Source: SIG701 sp045611685 (GTDB taxonomy: Bacteria > Bacillota > Clostridia > Oscillospirales > CAG-272). From it: a stretch of 34,004 nt of DNA. Position 1 is the stretch's first letter. Each line of letters begins with the position of its first letter. The stretch lies in the NCBI GenBank assembly GCA_045611685.1, contig JAZKXO010000132.1, positions 1 through 34,004 on the forward strand, written 5' to 3'. The translations under genes were made by a program, and so were the position numbers. This document shows positions 1-6,814 of this stretch, piece by piece. The notes under the pieces were generated by a model. It saw nothing but the letters and a program-made list of their open reading frames with translations. It had not been told where the DNA came from and did no database searches.

Positions 1-480
1 GCCGCCGCTGATCCGGGAGGACGCCGCCCCGGACCGCCCCAGGCCCCGGAGCGCTGCCAGCCTTGCCAAGATCGCACACCACGCCAGCCGGAGCGCCAGC
101 GGCCCAGGACGCCGCCAGGACAAGCGGAGCCGGGACCGGAGGCCAGGAGGCCCGGAGGCAAGCCCGGAACGACGGAGCGCCAGAGCGCCAGAAGGCCAGC
201 CCCGGCCCCGGCTGATCCGCTCAGACGTTGCCCGGAGCGCCAGCCCCGGAGCCGCCGCAGATCGCCAGCGGCCCCGGCCCGGAGGACAAGCGAAAAACGC
301 CGGACGCCAGTCCCGGCCCCGTGGCCCGCCGCCGCTGATCCTGACGCCAGCCCCGGAGGAAACGCCGCCAGCCGTGGCCCGTCGCCGGGAACGGATCGCC
401 GGAGGCCCGGAAGCGTGGACGCTCTGACCGTCGCCCCGGCCCAGCTCCACCCGAAACGCCGCCCCAGGCAAAACGCACAA
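1..480. repeat. GC-rich low-complexity region, no confident gene
   Basis: This stretch is built from recurring words such as CCGGAGCGCCAG, GGAGGACAAGCG and GCCGATCCGCT or close variants. Frame 1 on the plus strand stays open from base 1 to the stop at 568-570, but frame 2 is also open for more than 400 bases and the minus strand is open too, so openness reflects composition and not coding. A 3' fragment of a gene entering from the left (frame 1) cannot be excluded. Similar words return at 2480-2780 and 3020-3090, so these segments may be related. Confidence 0.4.
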
Positions 481-590
481 AAACCACCCCTTGAAACTGT
501 GCAATACTGCTATATGGCCCTGAGAGCCGCGAGAATGCCCTACAAACGCTTTTTATGTAGGGATATGTAACTATATTCCCCATCCGCTAA

Positions 591-619
591 ACGTTCGAAA
601 TTGATTTTTAATCGAACGT
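591..619. promoter_or_regulatory. Inverted repeat ACGTTCGA/TCGAACGT
   Basis: Perfect 8-bp arms at 591-598 and 612-619 separated by 13 AT-rich bases. There is no T-run after it, so a protein-binding site is more likely than a terminator. It lies in an AT-rich gap of about 350 bases (570-925) before the first operon. Confidence 0.4.
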
Positions 620-628
620 CAAAAATCA

Positions 629-654
629 CTGTATATTTGCGGCACGATATACAG
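629..654. promoter_or_regulatory. Inverted repeat CTGTATAT/ATATACAG
   Basis: Perfect 8-bp arms at 629-636 and 647-654 with a 10-base spacer, ten bases after the previous palindrome. The spacing fits a dimeric repressor or replication initiator site. No candidate binding protein can be assigned from the window. Confidence 0.4.
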
Positions 655-835
655 AAAATTAAGCGGAAAAGAGGCAAAACAGCTCATTTTATGCAATCCG
701 TACATCAAAAACAGCGTATGAATATACAAAAGCTGATTGTATTTTATGCCCGTTTTGCCTATATATATTTAATAGTATAAAATGTTGCACAATATGACGC
801 TATATATTTTGTGTAATTTGCCATATCGAAAGTTG

Positions 836-864
836 TTGACATATAGCATTATATGCTTTATAAT
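836..864 (+). promoter_or_regulatory. Strong sigma-A type promoter
   Basis: TTGACA at 836-841 and TATAAT at 859-864 are both perfect consensus hexamers separated by exactly 17 bases. The spacer holds a small palindrome (AGCAT at 845-849, ATGCT at 853-857) that could be an operator. It should drive the small-gene operon that begins at 926. Confidence 0.8.
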
Positions 865-925
865 GGTAGACAGATAGAGGAGCCGCAAACAGACACCATA
901 CACAATATACAGGAGGTTATACAAA

Positions 926-1126
926 ATGCAAAAGAGATACAATCCATCCGCCGAAATCCTAAACGCAATCGGAGCTTTGAGCGACGATCCCGAAATTCTG
1001 GTAAAATTCAAAGGCCGGGACTACCAAGCGAAATTTTACGGCTGCATGATTGATTTACTGATTGACGATCCTGCCGTGGAATGGATCATCGACGCCGAAA
1101 CCGGCGAGCTGCTCTATATGGCATAA
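926..1126 (+). CDS. Small acidic hypothetical protein
   Basis: 66 residues starting at an ATG nine bases after a perfect AGGAGG (911-916). It is the first gene behind the consensus promoter at 836-864. The sequence is acidic, with a basic patch near the middle (VKFKGRDYQAKF) and a C-terminal DAETGEL segment. No signal peptide, membrane segment or catalytic motif is visible. I do not recognise the family; small single-domain proteins like this are common in phages and plasmids of Clostridia. Its function is unknown. Confidence 0.75.
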   Translation: MQKRYNPSAEILNAIGALSDDPEILVKFKGRDYQAKFYGCMIDLLIDDPAVEWIIDAETGELLYMA

Positions 1127-1143
1127 GGGGAGGAGGCTTGACA

Positions 1144-1401
1144 ATGAAAGAACCGCAAATCTGGACAGCCCCGGAGCCGTGGATCGGCTACACCGTTACA
1201 ATCTTCCCGGAGCCTAAAAAATGGGGCTACACCATGCCGAACGCATACAAGACGGAAAACGGAGCAATCCGCGCCGCCCGGAAAGAAATGGACGGAAAAC
1301 CGATTGCAACGGCTACAATCAGAAAAAACACGATTTACAAGCGAACCGAAAACGCCGAGCTATCAATCAGCGATCCAATCAAAAGCATAAAGAGCGCCTG
1401 A
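1144..1401 (+). CDS. Hypothetical protein, 85 aa
   Basis: The ATG at 1144 follows GGGGAGGAGG at 1128-1137, 17 bases after the previous stop, so it is co-transcribed with the 66-aa gene. The protein is basic and has a Trp/Pro-rich N-terminus (WTAPEPWIGYTV), a central helix (ENGAIRAARKEMDG) and a Lys-rich tail. No family is recognised. The first half looks like a small beta-rich domain, but that is only an impression from hydrophobic spacing. Confidence 0.7.
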   Translation: MKEPQIWTAPEPWIGYTVTIFPEPKKWGYTMPNAYKTENGAIRAARKEMDGKPIATATIRKNTIYKRTENAELSISDPIKSIKSA

Positions 1402-1515
1402 CAAGCGCCACAAGCCCCCGCAACGAACGAACCGCACACGGGCCGGAAACAACACCGGCCCACAACAAAAACAAATCAAACGCCGCTGCCACGGCTGAAA
1501 ATGGAGGTTAAAACA

Positions 1516-2253
1516 ATGATGTACAAAGACGCAAAAGCCGCATGGGATCAGGCGAAAGAGCGAGAAGCTGCCGCCCAAACGGACTATGACAAAACCAACG
1601 CCGCCCATACTGCCGCGATCCGCGCAAGATGGGACGAGAAGAAAAGCGGAAATCTTAACCCGGATCGCGCCGAGCTGGACGAGATCGAAAACCGTCTGAT
1701 TGAGCAGAACAACGCTTTGACCGTCGCCAAGATCGAAAGCGCCCTTTACCGGGACAACGCAAAAGCGGCCCTGCTTGCAGAGCTGAAATCCGCTGCGCTG
1801 GAAATCCTGGAGAAGTACAACGGGAAGCCCTACGGAGAAAAGACAAGCCGCAAGATCAGCGATGAGATGAAAGCGAAAACCGGCTTTTATATGAGCCTTT
1901 ACCAGCAATACAGCAGCTCCGAGATCCATTTTTACTATGGCAGCCCTTGCGGGCCGTTTGGTTCCGATAATCTCGAAATCGGATATTACAAAGGAACCGA
2001 AGGAAACCGGCCCATTTTGGAGGAAAACAAAATCCGCCTGGACAGCTTCGACGCCCTGCGGCCCACGCATGGAGAGAAAACCACGGAGGACCCCGCCGCC
2101 CGCACCGCCGAAATCTTTGTTGCATACAAGGAAGCGGAAGCGGCACAGGCCGCATGGGAAGCCGCCCGGAACAAGTACAACCACCTAATTCCGAAAACGA
2201 CCTGCCGCCGCATGGATAACGACGGGAAGCCCTATGGAATCTTGAAATACTGA
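1516..2253 (+). CDS. Coiled-coil hypothetical protein, 245 aa
   Basis: I chose ATG 1516 over the in-frame ATG at 1501 because GGAGG at 1503-1507 is correctly spaced only for 1516. Residues 1-110 are Ala/Glu/Lys-rich and read as long helices or a coiled coil (WDQAKEREAAAQTDYDKTNA). The middle holds an aromatic patch (FYMSLYQQYSSSEIHFYYGS), and residues about 195-225 form another Ala/Glu helix. There is no membrane segment and no recognised domain. It is the main product of the promoter-proximal operon and may be structural or DNA-binding; its function is unknown. Confidence 0.75.
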   Translation: MMYKDAKAAWDQAKEREAAAQTDYDKTNAAHTAAIRARWDEKKSGNLNPDRAELDEIENRLIEQNNALTVAKIESALYRDNAKAALLAELKSAALEILEKYNGKPYGEKTSRKISDEMKAKTGFYMSLYQQYSSSEIHFYYGSPCGPFGSDNLEIGYYKGTEGNRPILEENKIRLDSFDALRPTHGEKTTEDPAARTAEIFVAYKEAEAAQAAWEAARNKYNHLIPKTTCRRMDNDGKPYGILKY

Positions 2254-2342
2254 GCCGAGTAATTGAGCTGAACAAGCGAGTAAAAGAGATTGATCGCGAA
2301 ATCACGAATGAGCGCAGACGCGAAGCGCGAAAAAGCGCTTGA
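2250..2342 (+). CDS. Possible 30-aa helical peptide, CTG start
   Basis: An open frame runs from CTG 2250 to TGA 2340-2342, overlapping the end of the upstream gene by four bases in the manner of coupled genes. The peptide is strongly helical and charged (VIELNKRVKEIDREITNERR). No ATG, GTG or TTG and no ribosome site is present, so translation would depend on coupling and a rare start. It is listed only as a possibility. Confidence 0.25.
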   Translation: MSRVIELNKRVKEIDREITNERRREARKSA

Positions 2343-2360
2343 CAGGAGGACGCCGCGAAA

Positions 2361-2438
2361 ATGGGAAATGCAATATACTGCTTAATAATCGCCGCTCTGA
2401 TCGTCTGGATGATGGCCAGCGGCAAAAGCGGAAAGTAA
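2361..2438 (+). CDS. 25-aa single-span membrane peptide
   Basis: ATG 2361 follows AGGAGG at 2344-2349. The peptide has one hydrophobic stretch (IYCLIIAALIVWMMA) followed by a short basic tail (SGKSGK), which predicts a single transmembrane helix with the C-terminus inside. Tiny membrane peptides at operon ends occur in phages and plasmids as holin-like, toxin-like or superinfection factors; which applies here cannot be told. A terminator follows 35 bases downstream. Confidence 0.55.
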   Translation: MGNAIYCLIIAALIVWMMASGKSGK

Positions 2439-2472
2439 AACGGAAGGAGGACAACGAAAACCAAATAGAACG

Positions 2473-2514
2473 AAACCAGGCCCGGAGGACAAGCGCCGCC
2501 GGACCTGGTTTTAT
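2473..2514 (+). terminator. Rho-independent terminator of the left operon
   Basis: Arms at 2473-2485 and 2499-2511 pair over 13 positions with one mismatch, ending in CCTGG then TTTTATTG. It follows the 25-aa peptide gene and closes the transcript that begins at the 836-864 promoter. Confidence 0.75.
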
Positions 2515-2519
2515 TGTGC

Positions 2520-3130
2520 TTTCCTTCAGCCGATCCGCTCCCGCTCCAGATCCCGCAGCCGCAGCCCGTCGCCGTGAGCATGAAGCCCAGGACCGGCACA
2601 AGCTCCAGCCGGAACAAGCCCAGGAGCATAGCGCCCATACGCCCGGACGCATGAAAACAGGGACAACGCCCGAAACAATGTGCGCCCGCACGAAACAACG
2701 GTATAATACTATACCAACGCGAACGATAAACGCCCGCCCGCACCCGCGCCCGGACGCCCCCGAAGAAAACGAGCGCAAGCGCTTTACTCGCACGACGCCC
2801 GCCTATTATTCACGCGCGCGAGGTATTAAGTTATAGTATAATATAAGTTATGGTATGGTTATAAAAAAAGAATAAAAAATAGTAACGAAACGAAGAGAGG
2901 ATAAACGGAAAGAAACGAAAAAGAAAGCTATCAGATTAGGAGGAACGGAACGAATAAAGGAGGAAGGGGAAGAGCTACCCGGAAAGCCCTAAGTATAAAG
3001 GGAAGCAAAAACAGCGGAGCCGCATTCGCTCCCGCTCCCGTCGATCTGGACAAGCCCAGGACAAGCGCCGATCCGCTGCCGGTCCCGCTCTGCGTCTGAA
3101 AACAAATAATAGCGGACACAGAGACACCCC
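2520..3130. other. Gene-free stretch, GC-rich then purine-rich
   Basis: 2520-2810 is GC-rich low-complexity DNA sharing words with bases 1-480 (GCCGATCCGCT, GGACAAGCG). 2820-2870 is very AT-rich with alternating TATA-like words. 2875-2980 is almost pure purine on the plus strand. Open frames here have biased composition, no good ribosome site-start pairs and no recognisable product, so I call none. Confidence 0.45.
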
Positions 3131-3684
3131 CTGTTTTCAGTCACCAGCCCAATTTTGAAACCCCGTTCCGGGGTTAGCACTTCCCCCCGCATAGCGATTT
3201 AATTTTATTTAATTTTTTGCTTCCCTTCCCCCTACAGCGATTTAAATTAAAACTGCATTTTTGCTCGTTGCTATTTTCGCCCCCCGCCTCCCGTGGCATC
3301 ATGGTTCCATACATCGTTCCAGACTTTAGCTTTTGTTTAAAAATTATGCACACCGCTTTGTGCTGATTTATGCCGTTTTACGCCTTATTTTGGTAAAAAA
3401 TACTGCATGATAGCCCATTGTGATATGTCATGTTGCTTATGTTGCGTTCCCCTAAGGTCCACCACGGGGCTGATTTTTCCTTGTTCTGCAAGGGGAAACG
3501 GCCCCGCTTCTTTTGTGATTACATACTTTGTTCCATACTTTAGCGTAAAAACCGGGTGAAACGGGGGCGGTGGATAGGTGAACGCTTGGTGAAGCTGGGA
3601 ATAGACCGTACTCCTGTTTGGGCGGGGGTTTTGTCAACTGACTATGTTTTGTCACAGGTTGATAAAATATTTTTTATTTCCCTC
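3131..3684. other. AT-rich intergenic stretch without a gene
   Basis: It contains a hairpin (AACCCCG 3159-3165 with CGGGGTT 3169-3175), T-rich tracts near 3200-3250 and two copies of a TTCCA(T/G)ACTTTAGC-like word near 3318 and 3532. I see no supported coding region. It could hold the promoter or an upstream domain for the structured RNA that follows. Confidence 0.4.
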
Positions 3685-3714
3685 TTGAACTGCGGGGGTT
3701 TCGTCGATTAAACT
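3685..3714 (+). promoter_or_regulatory. Weak promoter candidate for the structured RNA
   Basis: TTGAAC (3685-3690) and TAAACT (3709-3714) are 18 bases apart and sit just before the first stable stem at 3736. The -10 match is imperfect, so another start is possible. Confidence 0.3.
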
Positions 3715-3719
3715 ATAAA

Positions 3720-4650
3720 TGCGGGGCGCGGTGGAGCCTGTGCGGTATCACAGGCAAAGGATTCTCGCCGTTTTCATACGAGCGGGGACGCCACCCATGA
3801 GGGGAGCCGGACAACCCTTCCGCGCCGCCGTATGGCGCTGCTCCCGTCTCGTGTACGTTTGTCGGCCTGGTTCCTGACTATCAGGCACTTTGCTGGCATG
3901 GTCCACAGGGAGAGCGCCGAAAAAAGCAGATAGCGTGGCCCCTACCCAGGCCATAAGCGAATAGCGGCCCGATCAGCCGCGTTCTGCTCACAAACAGTCT
4001 GCGGTCTTGGCCTGGGCGCGGGATCGCGGAATTGAAAATCAAACGGGTCTGTTTCGGCGGCGCTCCCTTTGCCGCCGTTCCAACCGCTGACGTTCTCCGT
4101 TGGGGCGTCGGGCGCTGAAAGGCGCACATTACCCGGAATAAACAGATGTCACTGGGTTCCGCTTTATCGCGGTGAGCTGTTTCCGATTGCTCCGGGCGAG
4201 TTGAACGCACCGGCCCTTTGCACATAAACGGCGCAAGCCGCCTCCAGCAGATAGAGCCGGAAACCTTTGTCTGCTGGCAAACTCAATATCACGGGCGGGG
4301 AGAGCGCGTCTCCAGATTGGTAACGGTCTGAGCGCGTCGCCACTTCGCCCTTGATATACCACAAGGCCGGTTCGATTCCGGCTCAATGGCAGAGGGCTGG
4401 TGCGACGGGGTTCCCTATTCGACCTGGGGATGATTTGTGCCGGGTAAGCTGACGACTCCCGGCTAACCTGACGGGCTTGACCCGTGGTGGAAGGACAAGG
4501 CCCGTGCGTATGGTAAGACGCACGTTAATCTGTCGGAGATTCCACAAACTCAAAAGTCTTTTGTTCTTCATTTCTCATATCTTTCTCCTTTCTTTTCCAA
4601 CGTGAAGGAAACGCCGGGGTTTCGGATGTGTCCCCGGCGTTTCTGATTTT
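3720..4650 (+). ncRNA. Candidate large structured non-coding RNA (GOLLD/ROOL-like)
   Basis: No credible gene lies in about 900 bases, yet stems are dense: 3736-3742/3749-3755 (7 bp), 4055-4061/4071-4077 (7 bp), 4244-4251/4270-4277 (8 bp, perfect), 4286-4297/4346-4357 (12 positions, one mismatch) enclosing 4299-4303/4309-4313, then 4439-4444/4458-4463, 4471-4475/4481-4485 and 4504-4509/4518-4523. At 4366-4382 a 5-bp stem closes TTCGATT, the classic T-loop of tRNA. A terminator with a T-run on this strand ends it. GOLLD and ROOL RNAs are giant ornate RNAs of 500-900 nt known from phages and prophages of Firmicutes, often near tRNA-like sequence. Assignment to either class is inference, and the strand is chosen from the T-loop and the terminator. 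Confidence 0.55.
4525..4578 (-). CDS. Possible 17-aa peptide downstream of the integrase
   Basis: On the minus strand an ATG (4576-4578) follows AAAGGAGAAAGAT, a very good ribosome site, and opens a frame ending FEFVESPTD then TAA. It lies 73 bases downstream of the integrase stop in the same direction. It may be a leader peptide or a chance start opposite the structured RNA. Confidence 0.25.
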   Translation of the reverse strand: MRNEEQKTFEFVESPTD

Positions 4651-4652
4651 TT
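4609..4652 (+). terminator. Terminator ending the structured RNA
   Basis: Perfect 11-bp arms at 4609-4619 and 4632-4642 are followed on the plus strand by CTGATTTTTTAT. The minus-strand side has no T-run, so it works mainly for plus-strand transcripts converging on the integrase, whose stop codon it abuts. Confidence 0.75.
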
Positions 4653-5802
4653 ATATTCCGTTCAATACCGCGACGGCCCTTTCTTCTTCCTTGGGATATA
4701 AGTGGGCGTAGGTTTTCAGCGTGATCTCCACGTCGCTGTGGCCCAGCCGCCGCGCAACCTCTTTGATGTTTACCCCGGCGTTGCAAAGCAAACTGGCGTG
4801 GCTGTGCCTGAACTCGTGGATCGTGATATGCTTCACACCCGCCGCTTTTCCGTACTCCTGATTGGCTTTTTCAATCGTGGTGTCCGGGATCGGCGCGGGT
4901 CCGCCGCAGATAAACAGCGATTCGCTCCACCGCCCCGCCCCCTTTTGCCGCTCCCTGTGTGCGTCCAGGGCCTCCACAAGCACGTTCGGCATCTGGAGCC
5001 GCCGCACGGAGCTGGCGTTTTTCGGCGGCGTCTCGACCCACGGCTGGCCTTTCAGTTTCTGCGCGATTGACCGCTTGACCCAAATATACCGATTATCTTC
5101 AACGTCGCTCCATTTCAGACCGTTGATCTCGCCCTTCCTCATTCCCGTGTAATAGGCGAACATGAAAAACAGGCGAATCCCCCAACCGCGCAGATCGTTT
5201 CGTTTCTCCGCTTCCTCTGTCGCCGCCGCGAAAAACTTCTTCCATTCCTCCGCTGTGTAGTATCTCAATCTGATCGCCTCCGTCTCCTTGTACGGGTCCC
5301 GGAACACCGAAACCGCTTTCATCGGGCTTGCTTTCAAATATCCGTGGGCGACGGCAAAATTCAGGATGGCCCGCAAATCCCGATACCCGTTATTCTTCGT
5401 GCTTGCTTTCAGCGGCTTTTCGTTCAGCCACGCCCGCCACTTCTGTAAATCCTCAACCGACAGGGAGCGAACGGCCTTTTCTCCGAGGAATGGAACGACA
5501 TAGGCGGTGAGGATTTCCTTTTTCTTCGCCAGCGTCGTTGCCCTGATCTCCTTGCCGTGTTCCGTCTCGTAGAGCTTTGCCAACTCTTTTACCGTAATGG
5601 GCTTGGCCTTGACTTCCTCGCTCGTCGCCGCCCCGTCTCTGATCTTCGCCCGGAGCAGAGATTCCGTTCGCTCGGCCTGGGCCTTTCCGTATTCCCTCCG
5701 CTCCACCGTCCTTTTCTTGCCGTTTTCGTCCGTATAATTAACCACGATTCGATATTTCTGCAATCCGTCTTTCTTTTCGCCCTTTATTTTGTAAATCGGC
5801 AT
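4651..5802 (-). CDS. int: Tyrosine site-specific integrase
   Basis: 383 residues, normal for phage and ICE integrases of Firmicutes. The N-terminus carries a small arm-binding-like domain (residues 1-60), then a SAM-like core-binding domain (about 68-160) and the catalytic domain (about 180-375). The catalytic set is visible: R222 in TGMRKGEING, K261, H329 and R332 in HEFRHSHA, H355 in LGHSDVEI and Y365 in TYAHLY. The start is preceded by GGGAGG on the minus strand. It catalyses integration and excision between attP and attB. It reads leftward, away from the regulators, beside the structured RNA; an attachment site is expected nearby, but its core cannot be fixed from one end of the element. 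Confidence 0.95.
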   Translation of the reverse strand: MPIYKIKGEKKDGLQKYRIVVNYTDENGKKRTVERREYGKAQAERTESLLRAKIRDGAATSEEVKAKPITVKELAKLYETEHGKEIRATTLAKKKEILTAYVVPFLGEKAVRSLSVEDLQKWRAWLNEKPLKASTKNNGYRDLRAILNFAVAHGYLKASPMKAVSVFRDPYKETEAIRLRYYTAEEWKKFFAAATEEAEKRNDLRGWGIRLFFMFAYYTGMRKGEINGLKWSDVEDNRYIWVKRSIAQKLKGQPWVETPPKNASSVRRLQMPNVLVEALDAHRERQKGAGRWSESLFICGGPAPIPDTTIEKANQEYGKAAGVKHITIHEFRHSHASLLCNAGVNIKEVARRLGHSDVEITLKTYAHLYPKEEERAVAVLNGI

Positions 5803-5830
5803 TGCTTTTAACCTCCCGATGTGCTATACT
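5802..5830 (+). promoter_or_regulatory. Promoter of small RNA unit A
   Basis: TTGCTT (5802-5807), a 17-base spacer and TATACT (5825-5830) preceded by TGC, an extended -10. It points away from the integrase gene, whose start codon it touches, so the two transcripts are divergent. Confidence 0.5.
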
Positions 5831-5836
5831 GTCCGT

Positions 5837-5912
5837 AAGCCGCGCCGGGATGGATGGCAGCCACACGGATCAAACGCGGCCCGCCGCCCTGTAACCTCCG
5901 GGCGGCTTTTTG
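5837..5912 (+). ncRNA. Candidate small RNA A with anti-SD terminator loop
   Basis: A unit of about 75 nt between a good promoter and an intrinsic terminator. A stem GCCGCG (5839-5844)/CGCGGC (5875-5880) encloses the 5' part, followed by the terminator hairpin whose loop is TGTAACCTCC. The loop's TAACCTCC is complementary over eight bases to the GGAGGTTA ribosome site of the divergent integrase gene. No ORF is present. This is inferred from signals only. Confidence 0.4.
5883..5911 (+). terminator. Terminator of unit A
   Basis: GCCGCCC (5883-5889) and GGGCGGC (5900-5906) form a perfect 7-bp stem followed by TTTTT. The loop contains ACCTCC. Confidence 0.75.
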
Positions 5913-5961
5913 TTATTTTCCGTTAATTTTCAGCGTTATCCGTTATCTTTCATCAACCCGC

Positions 5962-5991
5962 TTGCACATTTGCCCTTCCGTTCGCTATAAT
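5962..5991 (+). promoter_or_regulatory. Promoter of small RNA unit B
   Basis: TTGCAC (5962-5967), an 18-base spacer and a perfect TATAAT (5986-5991). The transcript would run about 75 nt to the terminator at 6036-6071. Confidence 0.5.
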
Positions 5992-5997
5992 TTGATT

Positions 5998-6072
5998 CGT
6001 GGGTTTCGTCATTTCAGTTTCGCCGCAATCAGCGCAGACCTCTCCTGTTACCTCCGGGAGAGGTCTATTTTT
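5998..6072 (+). ncRNA. Candidate small RNA B with anti-SD terminator loop
   Basis: Second tandem unit with the same plan as unit A: promoter, about 75 nt, terminator with a loop that differs from that of unit A by a single base (TGTTACCTCC against TGTAACCTCC). The bodies of the two RNAs are otherwise not obviously similar. No ORF. It could regulate translation through the CCUCC motif, or be an attachment-region transcript. Confidence 0.4.
6036..6071 (+). terminator. Terminator of unit B
   Basis: AGACCTCTCC (6036-6045) pairs perfectly with GGAGAGGTCT (6057-6066), followed by ATTTTTATTTC on the plus strand. The convergent regulator gene ends at 6079. Confidence 0.75.
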
Positions 6073-6078
6073 ATTTCT

Positions 6079-6573
6079 TTACATCTTCTCGATCAGCTTT
6101 TGAATCTGCACCATCATTTCCCTGTTGTTGGCAAGAACGTCCTTATTTGTTTCCAGAACGCCGTCCACGCGCTCCATCAGCTTGTCTATACGCCTGTCTT
6201 TCTTCTCAATCTGATCCATCAAAAAATCAAGGCGGCGGCGGTAGTCCGCTTTGTCCATTTCTTTTTCTTGCTTCAGCTTTTCGATCTGCTCCCGGCAAAC
6301 GTGCAGTTCGACTTGAAGCGCGTCTACCTCGGCGTCGCTCGACCTATGCCCGTAAATGCCGCGCAAGACCAGGTAGATCGGCTCTATCGTCCCGTGATAA
6401 TTGAAATGCCTGTTCTCGCTCCCGTCCTCGAACACTTTTTTGATGGTGTTCAAAGAAACGTGATAACCAGCAAGCTCCAATATCTCAAATATTTTCTGCG
6501 GCGTCAGTTTTCGCGCGTTTTTTATCTCCTTGAGCCATATAATCGTGTCATGCTCGTTCAGCGTTTGCGGCAT
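6079..6573 (-). CDS. HTH plus coiled-coil regulator
   Basis: 164 residues from the ATG at 6573, chosen because AGGGGG lies just upstream; an in-frame start six codons earlier lacks a site. Residues about 5-60 resemble a helix-turn-helix (DTIIWLKEIKNARK, then a helix and LNTIKKVFEDG). Residues 85-164 are a long heptad coiled coil rich in Glu/Lys (IEKLKQEKEMDKADYRRRLD), suggesting an oligomer. It is probably a DNA-binding regulator of the lysogeny region. It lies between the integrase and the CI-like gene on the same strand. I do not recognise a named family. Confidence 0.75.
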   Translation of the reverse strand: MPQTLNEHDTIIWLKEIKNARKLTPQKIFEILELAGYHVSLNTIKKVFEDGSENRHFNYHGTIEPIYLVLRGIYGHRSSDAEVDALQVELHVCREQIEKLKQEKEMDKADYRRRLDFLMDQIEKKDRRIDKLMERVDGVLETNKDVLANNREMMVQIQKLIEKM

Positions 6574-6582
6574 ATTTCCCCC

Positions 6583-6622
6583 TATTGACAAATCTTGACG
6601 ATAATTGGCGTGGTATTGACAA
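6583..6622. promoter_or_regulatory. Repeated ATTGACAA boxes upstream of the regulator
   Basis: ATTGACAA occurs at 6583-6590 and 6615-6622, 32 bases (about three helical turns) apart, with a related TTGACG at 6594-6599. On the plus strand they resemble -35 elements, and the copy at 6616 could serve the small gene at 6674. The arrangement also fits paired operators for the regulator at 6079-6573. Confidence 0.35.
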
Positions 6623-6673
6623 AAAATCCATGCTACGATTTAAGCGAAATAAACGAAAAGCGAGGAATTAAAC

Positions 6674-6814
6674 ATGAATCTCACCGACGATGAAAAGAAA
6701 CTCCTCTCCCTCGTGCGAAGCAAGCCCGGTCTTATGGACTTTGCTCTGCGCCTTGCGTTACAATTTGCAGATAAACGTCCTTCTTCGGCTCCGCAATCGC
6801 ACGATAGGCCGTAA
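6674..6814 (+). CDS. Small 46-aa protein opposing the repressor
   Basis: ATG 6674 follows GAGGA at 6662-6666. The peptide (MNLTDDEKKLLSLVRSKPGL at its start) reads like the small helical proteins often found beside phage repressors. Its last 27 codons overlap, on the opposite strand, the 3' end of the CI-like gene (6732-7079), which is unusual. If real, the overlapping transcripts would interfere with each other. Function unknown. Confidence 0.4.
   Translation: MNLTDDEKKLLSLVRSKPGLMDFALRLALQFADKRPSSAPQSHDRP

Noticed and set aside
221..583. A 120-codon minus-strand gene in the GC-rich left end
   Set aside because: Several frames on both strands are open here because of composition; the product is Gly/Arg-rich with no family and no ribosome site.
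2339..2836. A 165-codon plus-strand gene
   Set aside because: It spans the operon terminator and low-complexity DNA, and the product is Arg/Pro-rich without any recognisable domain; the 25-aa peptide in another frame has the ribosome site.
3881..4386. Overlapping minus-strand ORFs opposite the structured RNA
   Set aside because: They lack ribosome sites and family similarity that I can recognise, and stem symmetry makes long chance frames likely on the reverse strand.
4310..4390. A tRNA gene ending at the T-arm at 4366-4382
   Set aside because: The T-loop is perfect, but I could not build an acceptor stem (TCAATGG has no CCATTGA partner), an anticodon arm with U33, or a CCA end. The motif is better explained as part of the larger structured RNA, or as a tRNA-derived attachment-site fragment.
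3720..4650. Group II intron
   Set aside because: No domain V-like hairpin and no reverse transcriptase gene are present.
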